Shown: piece after piece, positions 46,886 to 55,758 of the stretch
Position numbering within the stretch: the stretch's first letter is position 1
How the letters are laid out: each line of letters starts with the position of its first letter
Origin: CAYRQP01 sp964426545
GTDB taxonomy: Bacteria; Fermentibacterota; Fermentibacteria; Fermentibacterales; JCC-6
Direction: 5' to 3'
DNA length: 64,000 nucleotides
Assembly (NCBI GenBank): GCA_964426545.1
Contig: CAYRQP010000011.1
Span: 1 to 64,000, forward strand
Translations under genes and position numbers: made by a program
The notes under the pieces: model-generated
Databases searched by the model: none
What the model was told of the DNA's origin: nothing
What the model saw: only the letters and a program-made list of their open reading frames with translations

Positions 46886-47941
46886 ATGAATGAAATATTC
46901 TCTTCAATAGACGGCCTTGAAGTGATTGGGCTTCCCGTGGGAAAACTGATAACATCTCTTTCGATAATCGTCTCTGCATTCATACTGCAGATGATAGTCG
47001 GGCACATACTCAAGAAGATTGGAAAGAAAGATAAGCGCTTCGTCTCAGATTTTGCCGTAAACATCCGTAAACCGCTTTGTTTCCTTATAGTGCTTATTGG
47101 CATCTACATCACTGTTGTCATCCACCTTACTTCAGAATCCGCTCTGAACTGGGTAGGAAAAGCCGGGCTATTCCTGTTTACACTGAATGTCATATGGATA
47201 CTTCTGCGAACAATCGATGCTGTCGGTGCATTCACGGAACACATTGCAGACGGCACCAGTTCGAAGATGGATGACCAGATAATCCCCATTCTACGAAAGG
47301 CGGCAAAGTTCGTAATTATAGCGATAGGAATTCTTTTCTTCATGCAGGCAAACGGCTATCCCATTAGCGGACTTCTTGCAGGTATGGGCATCGGCGGTAT
47401 TGCCGTAGCAATGGCGGCACAGGATTCGATTTCCGGGATATTCGCATCCATTGTAATCTTTCTCGACAAGCCCTTCATGATCGATGACTTCGTTCAGGTC
47501 GGCGGAATAACCGGAACTGTCGAGGAAATCGGACTGCGCTCTACAAGGATAAGAACGGTTGATAAGACTCTGGTAACAATACCGAATAAGCAGATAATGG
47601 ACTCGAACATAGACAATTTCTCGAAACGTCCGAGAAGACGTACAACATGCACAATCGGTGTAACTTACGACACCACTCCCGAACAGATGAAGCAACTGCT
47701 TGCAAGACTTCGGGAAATGCTTGTTGCTGACGGAAACATCGACACTGATACATTGATAGTAAACTTCACAGGGTTCGGTGATTCGGCACTGAACATAGAC
47801 ATGAAGTTTTTCATGCTCACAGCCGATTACGGTGAATGGCTGAACATGCAGGAGAGTATCAACCTGAAGATAATGGACATCGTTCATGAACTCGGGCTGG
47901 ATTTCGCATTCCCCTCAACCACCGTCTATCTCCAGAAATGA
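46886..47941 (+). CDS. mscS: Small-conductance mechanosensitive channel, MscS family
   Basis: The 351-aa protein has about four or five N-terminal helices (1-170), the pore-lining glycine/alanine helix GMGIGGIAVAMAAQDSISGIFA around 165-185 and a C-terminal beta/alpha cytoplasmic cage. MscS relieves osmotic downshock. The ATG is preceded by CGGAGG. Its stop overlaps radC (ATGA). Confidence 0.93.
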   Translation: MNEIFSSIDGLEVIGLPVGKLITSLSIIVSAFILQMIVGHILKKIGKKDKRFVSDFAVNIRKPLCFLIVLIGIYITVVIHLTSESALNWVGKAGLFLFTLNVIWILLRTIDAVGAFTEHIADGTSSKMDDQIIPILRKAAKFVIIAIGILFFMQANGYPISGLLAGMGIGGIAVAMAAQDSISGIFASIVIFLDKPFMIDDFVQVGGITGTVEEIGLRSTRIRTVDKTLVTIPNKQIMDSNIDNFSKRPRRRTTCTIGVTYDTTPEQMKQLLARLREMLVADGNIDTDTLIVNFTGFGDSALNIDMKFFMLTADYGEWLNMQESINLKIMDIVHELGLDFAFPSTTVYLQK

Positions 47942-48597
47942 AGGACAGCAGAGCCGGACACAGAGAGCGGCTGAGAGAAAGATATCTGCGGTCCAGTATA
48001 AGAGGATTTTCAGAAAGGGAAATACTGGAACTGCTTTTAACCTATGCCATTCCGCGAAAAGACACACGGGAGATCGCTCTGGCATTGCAGGAGAAATTCA
48101 AGACGCTTCATCATGTCTTCAGCCAGCCGCCAGCAATGCTGCAGACCGTGGATGGAATCGGACCGGCTGCTTCTGTTCTTATCAACATGATTCCGTATCT
48201 CATGAGTATGTCCACCAAAATACCGGCTGACATGGAAGTAATGAGCAGTCCTGACAAGGTTCACGAATATCTGAAGAACAGCATGGGCACTCTCAGAAAA
48301 GAGAGGTTTATTGCTCTGCTTCTCGATTCTCAGAACAGACTGCTCGGAGAGGCTGCCCTTGAATTCGGTACAGTCGACAGAGCTTCAGTTCATCCAAGGA
48401 ACCTGGTCGAGAAGATAATTTCGACAGGTGCAACCGGCGTGATTCTCGTTCACAATCATCCAAGCGGAACTCCCCGCCCCAGTCGTGAAGATATTGCACT
48501 CACCGACAAACTGACCGAACTCGGAAAAAGCCTCGGGTTCCGCATCCTAGACCACCTCATCGTTGCCGACAATCAGGTATACAGCATCCGTAATTAA
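47938..48597 (+). CDS. radC: RadC-like JAB-domain protein (DUF2466)
   Basis: The 219-aa protein has a helix-hairpin-helix N-terminal region (about 20-100) and a C-terminal JAB/MPN-like domain with the metal motif VHNHPSGTPRPSREDI (about 169-184). RadC is often linked to DNA repair or to mobile elements; its exact reaction is not known. It overlaps mscS by 4 bases. The stop codon lies inside a 26-bp direct repeat that begins at 48592. Confidence 0.88.
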   Translation: MKDSRAGHRERLRERYLRSSIRGFSEREILELLLTYAIPRKDTREIALALQEKFKTLHHVFSQPPAMLQTVDGIGPAASVLINMIPYLMSMSTKIPADMEVMSSPDKVHEYLKNSMGTLRKERFIALLLDSQNRLLGEAALEFGTVDRASVHPRNLVEKIISTGATGVILVHNHPSGTPRPSREDIALTDKLTELGKSLGFRILDHLIVADNQVYSIRN

Positions 48598-48656
48598 AGG
48601 GACAGTATACTTAATTACTGTTTTGCAGAGAATTAAAGGGACAGTATACTTAATTA
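48592..48656. repeat. 26-bp direct repeat at the radC end
   Basis: Two identical 26-base copies, at 48592-48617 and 48631-48656, begin AATTAAAGGGACAGTATA and end TTAATTA, with a 13-base spacer. Each has complementary AATTAA/TTAATT ends. The radC stop codon TAA (48595-48597) lies in the first copy. Confidence 0.8.
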
Positions 48657-48669
48657 TTGCCTGTGAGTT

Positions 48670-48913
48670 AGTACCCGTACGTCACATCGTCATGCTCAGG
48701 GACATGCAGCTCTGTGCGTGTCCCGGAAATCGCACCGCCACTTTATCCAGTGACATGATTCCTTCGTGTCCCGAGAATAGTACAGCCATTTGTTAAGATA
48801 GTGAAGTTTAATTGGGCCTTTTACTTTTTAGCTATAGTACCGACGTCACTTCTCCCACTTTTGATTGCGGCAATGGAGTCAGGACAAAAGAGGAATAGGC
48901 GACGTACGGTACT
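48670..48913. repeat. Composite intergenic repeat, copy C
   Basis: It starts with AGTACCCGTACGTCAC (48670-48685) and ends with the inverted GGCGACGTACGGTACT (48898-48913). Inside are a 10-bp-stem hairpin (48699-48724; arms GGGACATGCA and TGCGTGTCCC), a module at 48733-48796 similar to 953-1016 with its own hairpin (48750-48773), and an inverted-repeat pair (48836-48859 / 48889-48913). It fills the 318-base interval between the convergent ends of radC and leuD-like. No coding sequence is supported here. Confidence 0.75.
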
Positions 48914-48915
48914 GA

Positions 48916-49428
48916 TTAATCCGCGTACTCGAACAGCCCGCCGGCAAGGTAGATGTCGCGAGCGACTTTGCTCATTGGATTTCCGATAATGCTGACATCT
49001 TCGGACGAAAGAACTCCATCCTCGACATTTAGTCTAACAACTTCGTAGTTTTCGAAAGCATCGGCTTTGATATCAGGTATCTCGATTATCGGAAAACCGC
49101 TGTTGATTGCATTTCGCTTGTAAATAGCACCGAATGAGCGTGCTATGACCGCCTGTACGCCAAGTGCTTTGAAACAGTCAACTGCATGCTGACGCGAACT
49201 TCCAGAGCCGAAGTTCTCACCGACCAGCACGATGTCTCCGGGCTTTGCATGTTCCGCAAAGTCCATGTATCCTTCAAGGTTGCCGAATGTAAATTTACCC
49301 ATTTCGGCTATATCTGTGACCGCCAGATGTGCATTGTGATAGATCATGTCTGTATCTATATCTTCGAACAGGTCATTGTTCTGTTTCAGAACCCAGAGCC
49401 TTCCAGTCAATATCATATCCTTCGACAT
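48916..49428 (-). CDS. Aconitase-family small subunit (LeuD-like)
   Basis: This is the swivel domain partner of the LeuC-like subunit encoded directly upstream. The product is 170 aa from ATG 49428 (GGAGTGTAAG upstream); a longer reading frame to 49497 lacks a better signal. Visible are DTDMIYHNAHL, GENFGSGSSRQHA (about 67-79) and RSFGAIYKRNAINSG. The substrate-recognition loop normally reading IPARYL in LeuD is YHNAHL here, so isopropylmalate is not assured as the substrate. The stop lies 3 bases from repeat copy C. Confidence 0.85.
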   Translation of the reverse strand: MSKDMILTGRLWVLKQNNDLFEDIDTDMIYHNAHLAVTDIAEMGKFTFGNLEGYMDFAEHAKPGDIVLVGENFGSGSSRQHAVDCFKALGVQAVIARSFGAIYKRNAINSGFPIIEIPDIKADAFENYEVVRLNVEDGVLSSEDVSIIGNPMSKVARDIYLAGGLFEYAD

Positions 49429-49429
49429 C

Positions 49430-50677
49430 TTACACTCCTTCCAGTTCATGCACAGATGCAATCCTGCCAAAAACTGCAGACGCAGCAGCAGTTCCAATAC
49501 CGGTAAGATAAGTGTTCCCTTTTCCCTGCTTGCCTTTGAAATTCCGGTTTGAAGTACTGACCTGTACTTCTCCGGTCCCCGTCATGCCTATCTGTCCCGA
49601 AGCACAGCCTCCGCATCCTGCATTGCTGACAATACCGCCCGCATCGAAGATATCCTTCAGAAGCCCATCTTCGAGAAGCCGCGCCCAGGTGGCACGTGTG
49701 GCAGGGACAACCTTCAGCATCAGCCCGGGAGCGACTTTTTTTCCCTTCAGAAGTTCTGCGGCATAGGCAATATCTTCATAAGTTCCATTGGTGCAGCTTC
49801 CGATGAAAACACCATCTACTTCTACATCTGATAATTCACTGACAGGATACACATTTGTAGGTGCTGGCGGAGCTGCACAGAGCGGCTCCAACCCTTCTAT
49901 ATCGAGTTCATACTCTGAAGCGTATTCTGCACCGGAATCTGCATATACTGCATCATCCTGCTTCATTCCGAAGTAATCCAGAACATTGCTGTTGGGCGGT
50001 ATCAGAGCGATGATCGCACCCATTTCAGTCGCCAGGCTCGAAAATGTGATACAGTCCGGAAGTGATGCTTTTTCCGCCCACTCCCCGTATATCTCGATTG
50101 ATTTGCCGAGAAGTTCGTGTTGGCTGAATCTTCGGAGAACGGCAAGTGCGACATCCTTGGCTTCTGTTTTATTTGCAGGTGTGCCGATCAGTGTCAGTTT
50201 TATACTCTCAGGAACTTCAAACCAGGTTTCCCCGGTTTTAAAGGCATATGCAATATCCGTGTCACCCATGCCCTGCCCGAATGCGCCAACGGCGCCCATA
50301 ATATTCAAATGACTGTCTGTTCCGACTGTTGTCGTTCCGGGTTTACCGAATTTCTCCTCGATTACCACGTGTGAACCGATTCCTGCATCGACATCATATA
50401 CATTCAGTCCGTGTTTTTTTGCGAAAAGCCTGATGCGGTGTTGATTCTCCGCATAGGGGATTGTATTGGCAGGCACATTGCAATCGAATGTAAAAAAGGT
50501 CTTCGAAGTATCATCGATTGGAGCATCTCCCCCGTATTTCTCGAGATTGCCGACAACACTCGCACCTGCAAAATCCCTTGCCGTCCTATTGTCGATCTGC
50601 ATCCATACAACATCACCTGCGCTACAATTCTCTTTACTATGCAGAAAAATTATCTTCTCTATCAGAGTTCTGCCCAC
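49430..50677 (-). CDS. Aconitase-family large subunit (LeuC-like)
   Basis: This is the iron-sulphur hydro-lyase large subunit. TVGTDSHLNIMGAVGAFGQGMGDTD (split), GSCTNGTYEDI and AGCGGCASGQIG supply cluster ligands (4Fe-4S Cys), and STSNRNFKGKQGKG is the substrate-loop region. The GTG at 50677, with GGAG six bases upstream, is preferred over TTG at 50689. At about 415 aa it is the size of IPMI and homoaconitase large subunits. The gene start overlaps the phosphoesterase by 16 bases, and it ends 1 base before leuD-like. leuA and leuB are not in the window. Confidence 0.87.
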   Translation of the reverse strand: MGRTLIEKIIFLHSKENCSAGDVVWMQIDNRTARDFAGASVVGNLEKYGGDAPIDDTSKTFFTFDCNVPANTIPYAENQHRIRLFAKKHGLNVYDVDAGIGSHVVIEEKFGKPGTTTVGTDSHLNIMGAVGAFGQGMGDTDIAYAFKTGETWFEVPESIKLTLIGTPANKTEAKDVALAVLRRFSQHELLGKSIEIYGEWAEKASLPDCITFSSLATEMGAIIALIPPNSNVLDYFGMKQDDAVYADSGAEYASEYELDIEGLEPLCAAPPAPTNVYPVSELSDVEVDGVFIGSCTNGTYEDIAYAAELLKGKKVAPGLMLKVVPATRATWARLLEDGLLKDIFDAGGIVSNAGCGGCASGQIGMTGTGEVQVSTSNRNFKGKQGKGNTYLTGIGTAAASAVFGRIASVHELEGV

Positions 50678-51438
50678 TTCTGTCTCCAATCATGGTCATT
50701 TGTATGCCAGGTACCTCTCGGGTCTCTTCCCAGCAGTATGCAATTGAGGAATATTTCAGGAAGTTCCGCTTCCCTGTACTTCGTAATGTACTCTTCCGTA
50801 TCGAATGGTATCCGCTGCCAGCTGATGGATATTCTGCCTGTCTCTCCAACCTCCACCATACTCAGGGTAGCCTGTCCGGGCAGCGTTCCGCCGCCGACGC
50901 TCCCCGGATTCACTATCATTCCGGATGGGGATACTGCAAGAAACAGTCCGTGACTGTGCCCGACTGCAAGTACACTGCATGGGTTGCTCCAAAGCAGATT
51001 ATCGTAAATTTCGTTTGCCACTCCTTCAGACACTGCCTCTGTTATTCTCCCGGGTGATGCGTGTGTGCAGTGAATGATCTTGCTTTCCATTTCAATGATG
51101 ATTTCAGGAGGGAGTTTACTCAAAAAGTGTTTTTCCTCTCGGGACAACTGTTCATCTGTCCACTGAAGTGATTCAGCTCCAAATGCCTCCCAATGAAAAT
51201 TCTCGAATTCATCCCCTGTGTCAGGCCTACCCCTTCCAATGGTACGGTCGCAGTTCCCCTGCACTGTATCAATTTCATGTTCCCTGATAAAGGAGATAAC
51301 TTCTGACGGGAAGGGTCCGAACTGGACAAGGTCGCCCAGACAGACGATTTCATCGACATTCTCTTCTTCGAGATACTCGCAGCAGGCTCTCAGCCCGGGG
51401 AGATTTCCGTGAATATCGGATATTAAGCCAAGTTTCAT
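50662..51438 (-). CDS. Metallophosphoesterase (YfcE/MJ0936-like)
   Basis: The 258-aa protein has the calcineurin-like motif set: SDIHGN (8-13), GDLVQFGP (about 35-42), GNCDR (about 61-65), THASPG (about 129-134) and GHSHG (about 159-163), all typical of YfcE/MJ0936 phosphodiesterases. Substrate unknown; no signal peptide. ATGA overlap with namZ; its end overlaps the LeuC-like start. Confidence 0.9.
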   Translation of the reverse strand: MKLGLISDIHGNLPGLRACCEYLEEENVDEIVCLGDLVQFGPFPSEVISFIREHEIDTVQGNCDRTIGRGRPDTGDEFENFHWEAFGAESLQWTDEQLSREEKHFLSKLPPEIIIEMESKIIHCTHASPGRITEAVSEGVANEIYDNLLWSNPCSVLAVGHSHGLFLAVSPSGMIVNPGSVGGGTLPGQATLSMVEVGETGRISISWQRIPFDTEEYITKYREAELPEIFLNCILLGRDPRGTWHTNDHDWRQKWAEL

Positions 51439-52598
51439 GAAGTGAACTTCCTTTTATAGAGGAGTACGTTTTCAACCAATTCCGAGTATTCTTCTGGTCT
51501 GCCTTCGGCATATCTCAGAAGAAGTTCCGCATCTCCCGATTCTATTGCTTTCCGCACAAAGTCAGTACCCGCAAGAATGTCTATCGGCATCTTTTCGTAT
51601 TCATACTCATAAGGTGGCGGGTTCCATCCGGTTTCAGTATAGCTGAAGCAGTGAATGAGTATTCCGAGCGCTGCCTTCAGGGGACGAAATTCTCTGCGAT
51701 TAGTGACATGAATCTGCGCTCCGCTGCACTGCACTCCGAAATGCTTGTTGAAGGTGGGGGTGAAGTTGTGCGGTCTTAATACAGCCCCCCTCATGAATTC
51801 GGTTCCGTTGAGCTCACCGGCAAGGCGCTCACCGTTCAGCCATGGTGCGCCGAATATTTCAAATGGTCTTGTAGTTCCTCTTCCTTCTGAGAGGTTTGTT
51901 GCCTCGAGCAAACACATGCCCGGGTAAAAACATGCAGTTTCCCTTGTCGGCATATTGGGTGACGGCATCACCCAGGGAAGTTCATCCGGAAAACCGTCGA
52001 TATCCCATCCGTCCATAGGGACAACTGCAGGTTCCGGAAGCCCGTCTTCAATGGCGAAATGTCTTGCAAGTTCTCCGATAGTCAGTCCGTGTCGGACGGG
52101 GATTGGATACATCCCCACAAAGGATGAATACTCCGTATCGAGCAGCTGCCCTTCGATTATCTCCCCGCCAAGGGGGTTTGGTCTGTCAAGAATAACGACC
52201 GGTATTCCGGCTTCAGTGCAGGCACGCATCATAAGTGCCATCGTGTAGATGTATGTATAGTATCTTGCGCCGACATCCTGAAGGTCGATTACCATGCAGT
52301 CCAGTCCTTCCAACATTTCCGGTGTCGGTTTTCTTGTTTCGCCGTAAAGGCTGTAAACCGGAATGTTCAGTCGGGGATGATTATATGTATTCCATTCTAT
52401 CATGTTATCCTGGGTCTCACCGAAGAACCCGTGCTGGGGTCCGAAAATCGCCCGGAGGTTTACACTGGAAACGGACGAAATGCGCTCGACAGCATTTGCG
52501 TACCTGGCATCTACAGCTGCATAATGAGTCAGAAGTCCGGCATTGTTACCCGGAAGGTTAATTTTGTCTATCTTATCGAGACCGACTCGACAGGTCAT
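51435..52598 (-). CDS. namZ: NamZ-like exo-beta-N-acetylmuramidase (DUF1343)
   Basis: The DUF1343/NamZ family removes terminal N-acetylmuramic acid from peptidoglycan fragments. The 387-aa protein has the family motifs FGPQHGFFGE (about 52-61) and DLQDVGARYYTY (about 106-117). No clear signal peptide is seen, so it may act in the cytosol on recycled fragments. AGAGGATCTG precedes the ATG. It is in a cluster with alr and a metallo-beta-lactamase-fold protein. Confidence 0.87.
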   Translation of the reverse strand: MTCRVGLDKIDKINLPGNNAGLLTHYAAVDARYANAVERISSVSSVNLRAIFGPQHGFFGETQDNMIEWNTYNHPRLNIPVYSLYGETRKPTPEMLEGLDCMVIDLQDVGARYYTYIYTMALMMRACTEAGIPVVILDRPNPLGGEIIEGQLLDTEYSSFVGMYPIPVRHGLTIGELARHFAIEDGLPEPAVVPMDGWDIDGFPDELPWVMPSPNMPTRETACFYPGMCLLEATNLSEGRGTTRPFEIFGAPWLNGERLAGELNGTEFMRGAVLRPHNFTPTFNKHFGVQCSGAQIHVTNRREFRPLKAALGILIHCFSYTETGWNPPPYEYEYEKMPIDILAGTDFVRKAIESGDAELLLRYAEGRPEEYSELVENVLLYKRKFTS

Positions 52599-52619
52599 CA
52601 GATCCTCTCTTAAACAGGG

Positions 52620-53384
52620 TTAGAAATTCAGCGTATCGCCGCGTTTCAATACAGTAACCCTTTTTTCGAATGTTTCAGCAAGATCTTTTTCAATCTCCCG
52701 CCGATACCACGGCTTTAAATGGAAAGCATATACCGGTAATTCGTCATTCCCCAGTTTTCTGAGTTCGTCAGCCAGTAGTTTCGGTGACATGTGGCTGCCT
52801 GCAACAGCAAGTTCGCTGTGACTGTTCGGGAATGATACTTCTGCAACTATGAATTTCAGGTCTGAAAGAGTCGATGCCTTCTCCCAGATTGTCTCTGTCG
52901 GGCCGGTATCACCTGTATAGACTATGGAACCGCTCTCGCTTCTGAATATGAATCCCCTCGCCCCGGAACTGTGGTTTACAGGTTCTACCCAGAGGGAGAG
53001 TCCGCCGGGAAGTTCGATCCAGTTCCTGTCTTCGAGGTTCATGTATTCGAGAGTTGGCCCGGCTGAAGTCTTTATCCTGCTGAAATCAGGCCAGATGAGA
53101 TCATTCATGTAATGCCTATGGACTATATCGAGACATGCTTTGCTGCCCATCACTCTAAGCGGAACATTCCTCGATGCAACAGTGGCATCGAGCATGAATC
53201 CAAGTTCGAGAATATGGTCGAGATGTGCATGACTGAGAAGCACAGTTTCTATGGAAGCCTGTTTTTCTGCAGGTATCATCGATGCTGAACCCGTGTCAAG
53301 GAGAAGGAAGTCGCCGATCAACATTGAGGTTAGATAGCATCCCGTCCGCTTCGAACCATCAGCACCTATTACTTCGAACTTCAT
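52620..53384 (-). CDS. Metallo-beta-lactamase-fold hydrolase
   Basis: The product is about 254 aa from ATG 53384 (GGGGAGGGGCA directly before it); the longer ORF to 53441 lacks this signal. Motifs: HAHLDH (metal ligands), YTGDTGPTE, and an HMSP plus HLKP ending. The family includes RNase Z and class II cAMP phosphodiesterases. The start overlaps the alr end by 26 bases. The substrate cannot be read from the sequence. Confidence 0.85.
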   Translation of the reverse strand: MKFEVIGADGSKRTGCYLTSMLIGDFLLLDTGSASMIPAEKQASIETVLLSHAHLDHILELGFMLDATVASRNVPLRVMGSKACLDIVHRHYMNDLIWPDFSRIKTSAGPTLEYMNLEDRNWIELPGGLSLWVEPVNHSSGARGFIFRSESGSIVYTGDTGPTETIWEKASTLSDLKFIVAEVSFPNSHSELAVAGSHMSPKLLADELRKLGNDELPVYAFHLKPWYRREIEKDLAETFEKRVTVLKRGDTLNF

Positions 53385-54528
53385 TGCCCCTCCCCCTGAT
53401 AATCCTCGGTAAAAACGGACTAATTCGTGTGACGACTTCATAGTTAATTGTCTCTGCCCAATCTGCCATCATTTCAGCGGTAATAGTCTCGTCACCTGAA
53501 TGCCCCAGAAGGACAACTTCATCTTCGAGTTTCACCTCCGGTATGTCCGTCAGGTCTATCATGACGAGATTCATGCACACACGCCCGACTACAGGTGCTC
53601 TCTTTCCGTGAATGAGTACATGAGCCGTATTACCCAGTTTTCTGTCATAACCGTCCGCATACCCCACGGGAAGCACTCCTATTCTCGTCTTTCTGCTTGT
53701 CCTGTACGAACACCCGTATCCGACATAGCTTCCTTCAGGCAGGTGTTTCATCTGCACAACCCGTGTTTTCCATGAAAGAACCGGTTTAAGTTCGGGGATA
53801 CACCTCCCCGATGATTTGGCAGAAAGAATGGTCTCGCGGGAAGGCCAGAGACCGTAGAGTCCTATTCCCGAGCGAAGCATAGAAAAATGTGTCTCGGGGA
53901 AAAGTATCGAAGCTGCCGTACATGCAGTGTGAATTACCGGCGGGGTAATCCCCATTTCTCGGACAACCGTCAGTGCATTCTTGAATTTCATCAGCTGTTC
54001 TTCTGCATATTCATGGTTGAGAGTGTCTTCTATATTTGCGAAATGAGTCGACATACCCTCGATGATTATTCCGTCTATACTCTCCGCTTTACCGAAAAAA
54101 GACGGAATGTCCCCTGGAAGAAGCCCCTGCCGTCCTGTACCGGTTTCAATGTTTACATGGATTTTCGCAGGATACTCAGGTGTGACAAGTTGTTCTAGTT
54201 TGTCGAGAGTTTCGAAATTATAGACTGTAAGCCGAAGGTCTGCATCCACCGCCTGCTCCAATCTGTCGAGCAGGATATGTCCGAGTAGGAGAATAGGTTT
54301 AACTACCTCAAGGTCACGTAATTCAAGACCTTCATCGAGAGAGTTGACGGCAAACCAGTCTGATTCAGGAAGCAAATGTGAGATTTCACTGACACCATGT
54401 CCGTAGGCATTACTTTTGATAACAGCACAAAAAAGTGTTTTCCCCGATGCTTCAGCACACTCTTTCAACTGCCTGAGATTCCACCCGGGTGCTGATTTAT
54501 CCAGTTCTATCCATTTTATATATTTCAT
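53359..54528 (-). CDS. alr: Alanine racemase
   Basis: The PLP enzyme converts L-Ala to D-Ala for peptidoglycan. The catalytic Lys lies in VIKSNAYGHG (38) and the opposite-face Tyr in YVGYGCSYR (about 265). Length is 389 aa. No Shine-Dalgarno sequence is seen before the ATG; instead a TATAAA -10 lies just upstream, so the transcript may be leaderless. It is followed by the MBL-fold hydrolase and namZ. Some family residues (the MNLVMIDLTD segment) confirm the C-terminal domain. Confidence 0.94.
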   Translation of the reverse strand: MKYIKWIELDKSAPGWNLRQLKECAEASGKTLFCAVIKSNAYGHGVSEISHLLPESDWFAVNSLDEGLELRDLEVVKPILLLGHILLDRLEQAVDADLRLTVYNFETLDKLEQLVTPEYPAKIHVNIETGTGRQGLLPGDIPSFFGKAESIDGIIIEGMSTHFANIEDTLNHEYAEEQLMKFKNALTVVREMGITPPVIHTACTAASILFPETHFSMLRSGIGLYGLWPSRETILSAKSSGRCIPELKPVLSWKTRVVQMKHLPEGSYVGYGCSYRTSRKTRIGVLPVGYADGYDRKLGNTAHVLIHGKRAPVVGRVCMNLVMIDLTDIPEVKLEDEVVLLGHSGDETITAEMMADWAETINYEVVTRISPFLPRIIRGRGNEVRSNRC

Positions 54529-54534
54529 AGATAA

Positions 54535-54563
54535 TTTATAAAACTCTTACCCCTTTACTGCAA
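54535..54563 (-). promoter_or_regulatory. Promoter placed for a leaderless alr transcript
   Basis: On the minus strand TTGCAG (54563-54558) lies 17 bases before TATAAA (54540-54535). The -10 ends 7 bases before the ATG at 54528, so transcription would start at or beside the A of ATG. No ribosome-binding site is visible. Confidence 0.4.
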
Positions 54564-54651
54564 GGTGAATAAATAGGGACGGGGTGATCAATTGCATCTT
54601 TGAGAATTTGGTATTAAGTTACACTCTCATTCAACGTCGGATTGGGGGATA

Positions 54652-55743
54652 ATGCCGAAAGTTTTCTTTCTGGATTCAACTGACATAACAGACATTGTTG
54701 CTTTCCGGAAGCTGTTTGCACCGTTCCGTGATAATGGCCGGGCAGACAGACATGATCTCATCGCAGTCAAGATACATCCGGGCGAAGTGGGAAACACATC
54801 ATTTGTTACGGCTGAAGAGGTGAATGCAGTAACAACTGCACTCGACCTTAAACTCCGAGGGGCATTTCTAACTGATACTACCGTGCTCTATCCGGGCAGA
54901 AGAAGAACCGCTCCTGACTGCATCGCTCTTGCACGGGAACATGGATTCGGTCATCCGGAGACTCTTCCGTTCATCGTTGCAGACGGGCTCCGCGGTAATA
55001 GTGAGACCCTGATAGATGCTCCCGATAAGTCTTTTATGACTGATGAATTCAGCCTGGCTTCTATTATCTGTGATACTGACAGAATGGCAGTTATCAGCCA
55101 TTTCAAGGGTCATCTTCTCTCGGGTTTCGGCGGAGCTGTTAAGAATCTCGGTATGGGCTGTGCCACCCGAAAGGGAAAATTCGAAATGCATTCTTCCGTT
55201 ACACCTTTCCTACGGAAAGACAAATGTAGCGGATGTGGCATCTGTGCAGAATACTGCCCTGAAGATGCGATAACTGTCGAAACGCTGGCAGAAATAGACT
55301 CAGCAAAGTGCATCGGCTGTGGAGAATGTCTCGGTGTTTGCCCGACGGGAGCCTGGAGAATATCATGGAATCAGGAAATGGATACTTTCTTGCGGCGCAT
55401 GGTGGAATATGCATATTGTGCCGCAGCCGCTTCCAACCCCTATGTATATGTGAACTTCATTACAAAGGTCGTACCTGACTGCGACTGTCTGCCAGACTCG
55501 GGCAGCCCTTTCGTGGATGACATCGGGATTGCAGTTTCATCCGACCCTGTGGCTTTGGACAAAGCCTCCCTCGACATGGTAACTGCAGCTCCATCTGCAA
55601 AAGGCTCGCCGATCGAAAAGCAGGCCGGTACGGGTGACGACAAATTCAGGGTGTTCAGACCTGATATCGATGGAATACTGCAGTTGGAAATCGCTGAATC
55701 TCTTGGTCTCGGAACAATGAAATACGAACTTATAAAAGTCTGA
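54652..55743 (+). CDS. DUF362 iron-sulphur protein
   Basis: The 363-aa protein has an N-terminal DUF362 domain (about 1-185; SHFKGHLLSGFGGAVKNLGMG around 147-167) followed by two 4Fe-4S motifs, CSGCGICAEYCP (about 192-203) and CIGCGECLGVCP (about 221-232), then a second DUF362 half. Related proteins occur in many anaerobes and are of undefined reaction. Anaerobic electron transfer is a fair inference, not a demonstration. The gene at 55759 follows after 15 bases. Confidence 0.88.
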   Translation: MPKVFFLDSTDITDIVAFRKLFAPFRDNGRADRHDLIAVKIHPGEVGNTSFVTAEEVNAVTTALDLKLRGAFLTDTTVLYPGRRRTAPDCIALAREHGFGHPETLPFIVADGLRGNSETLIDAPDKSFMTDEFSLASIICDTDRMAVISHFKGHLLSGFGGAVKNLGMGCATRKGKFEMHSSVTPFLRKDKCSGCGICAEYCPEDAITVETLAEIDSAKCIGCGECLGVCPTGAWRISWNQEMDTFLRRMVEYAYCAAAASNPYVYVNFITKVVPDCDCLPDSGSPFVDDIGIAVSSDPVALDKASLDMVTAAPSAKGSPIEKQAGTGDDKFRVFRPDIDGILQLEIAESLGLGTMKYELIKV

Positions 55744-55758
55744 AGCAGGTGTTGAATA

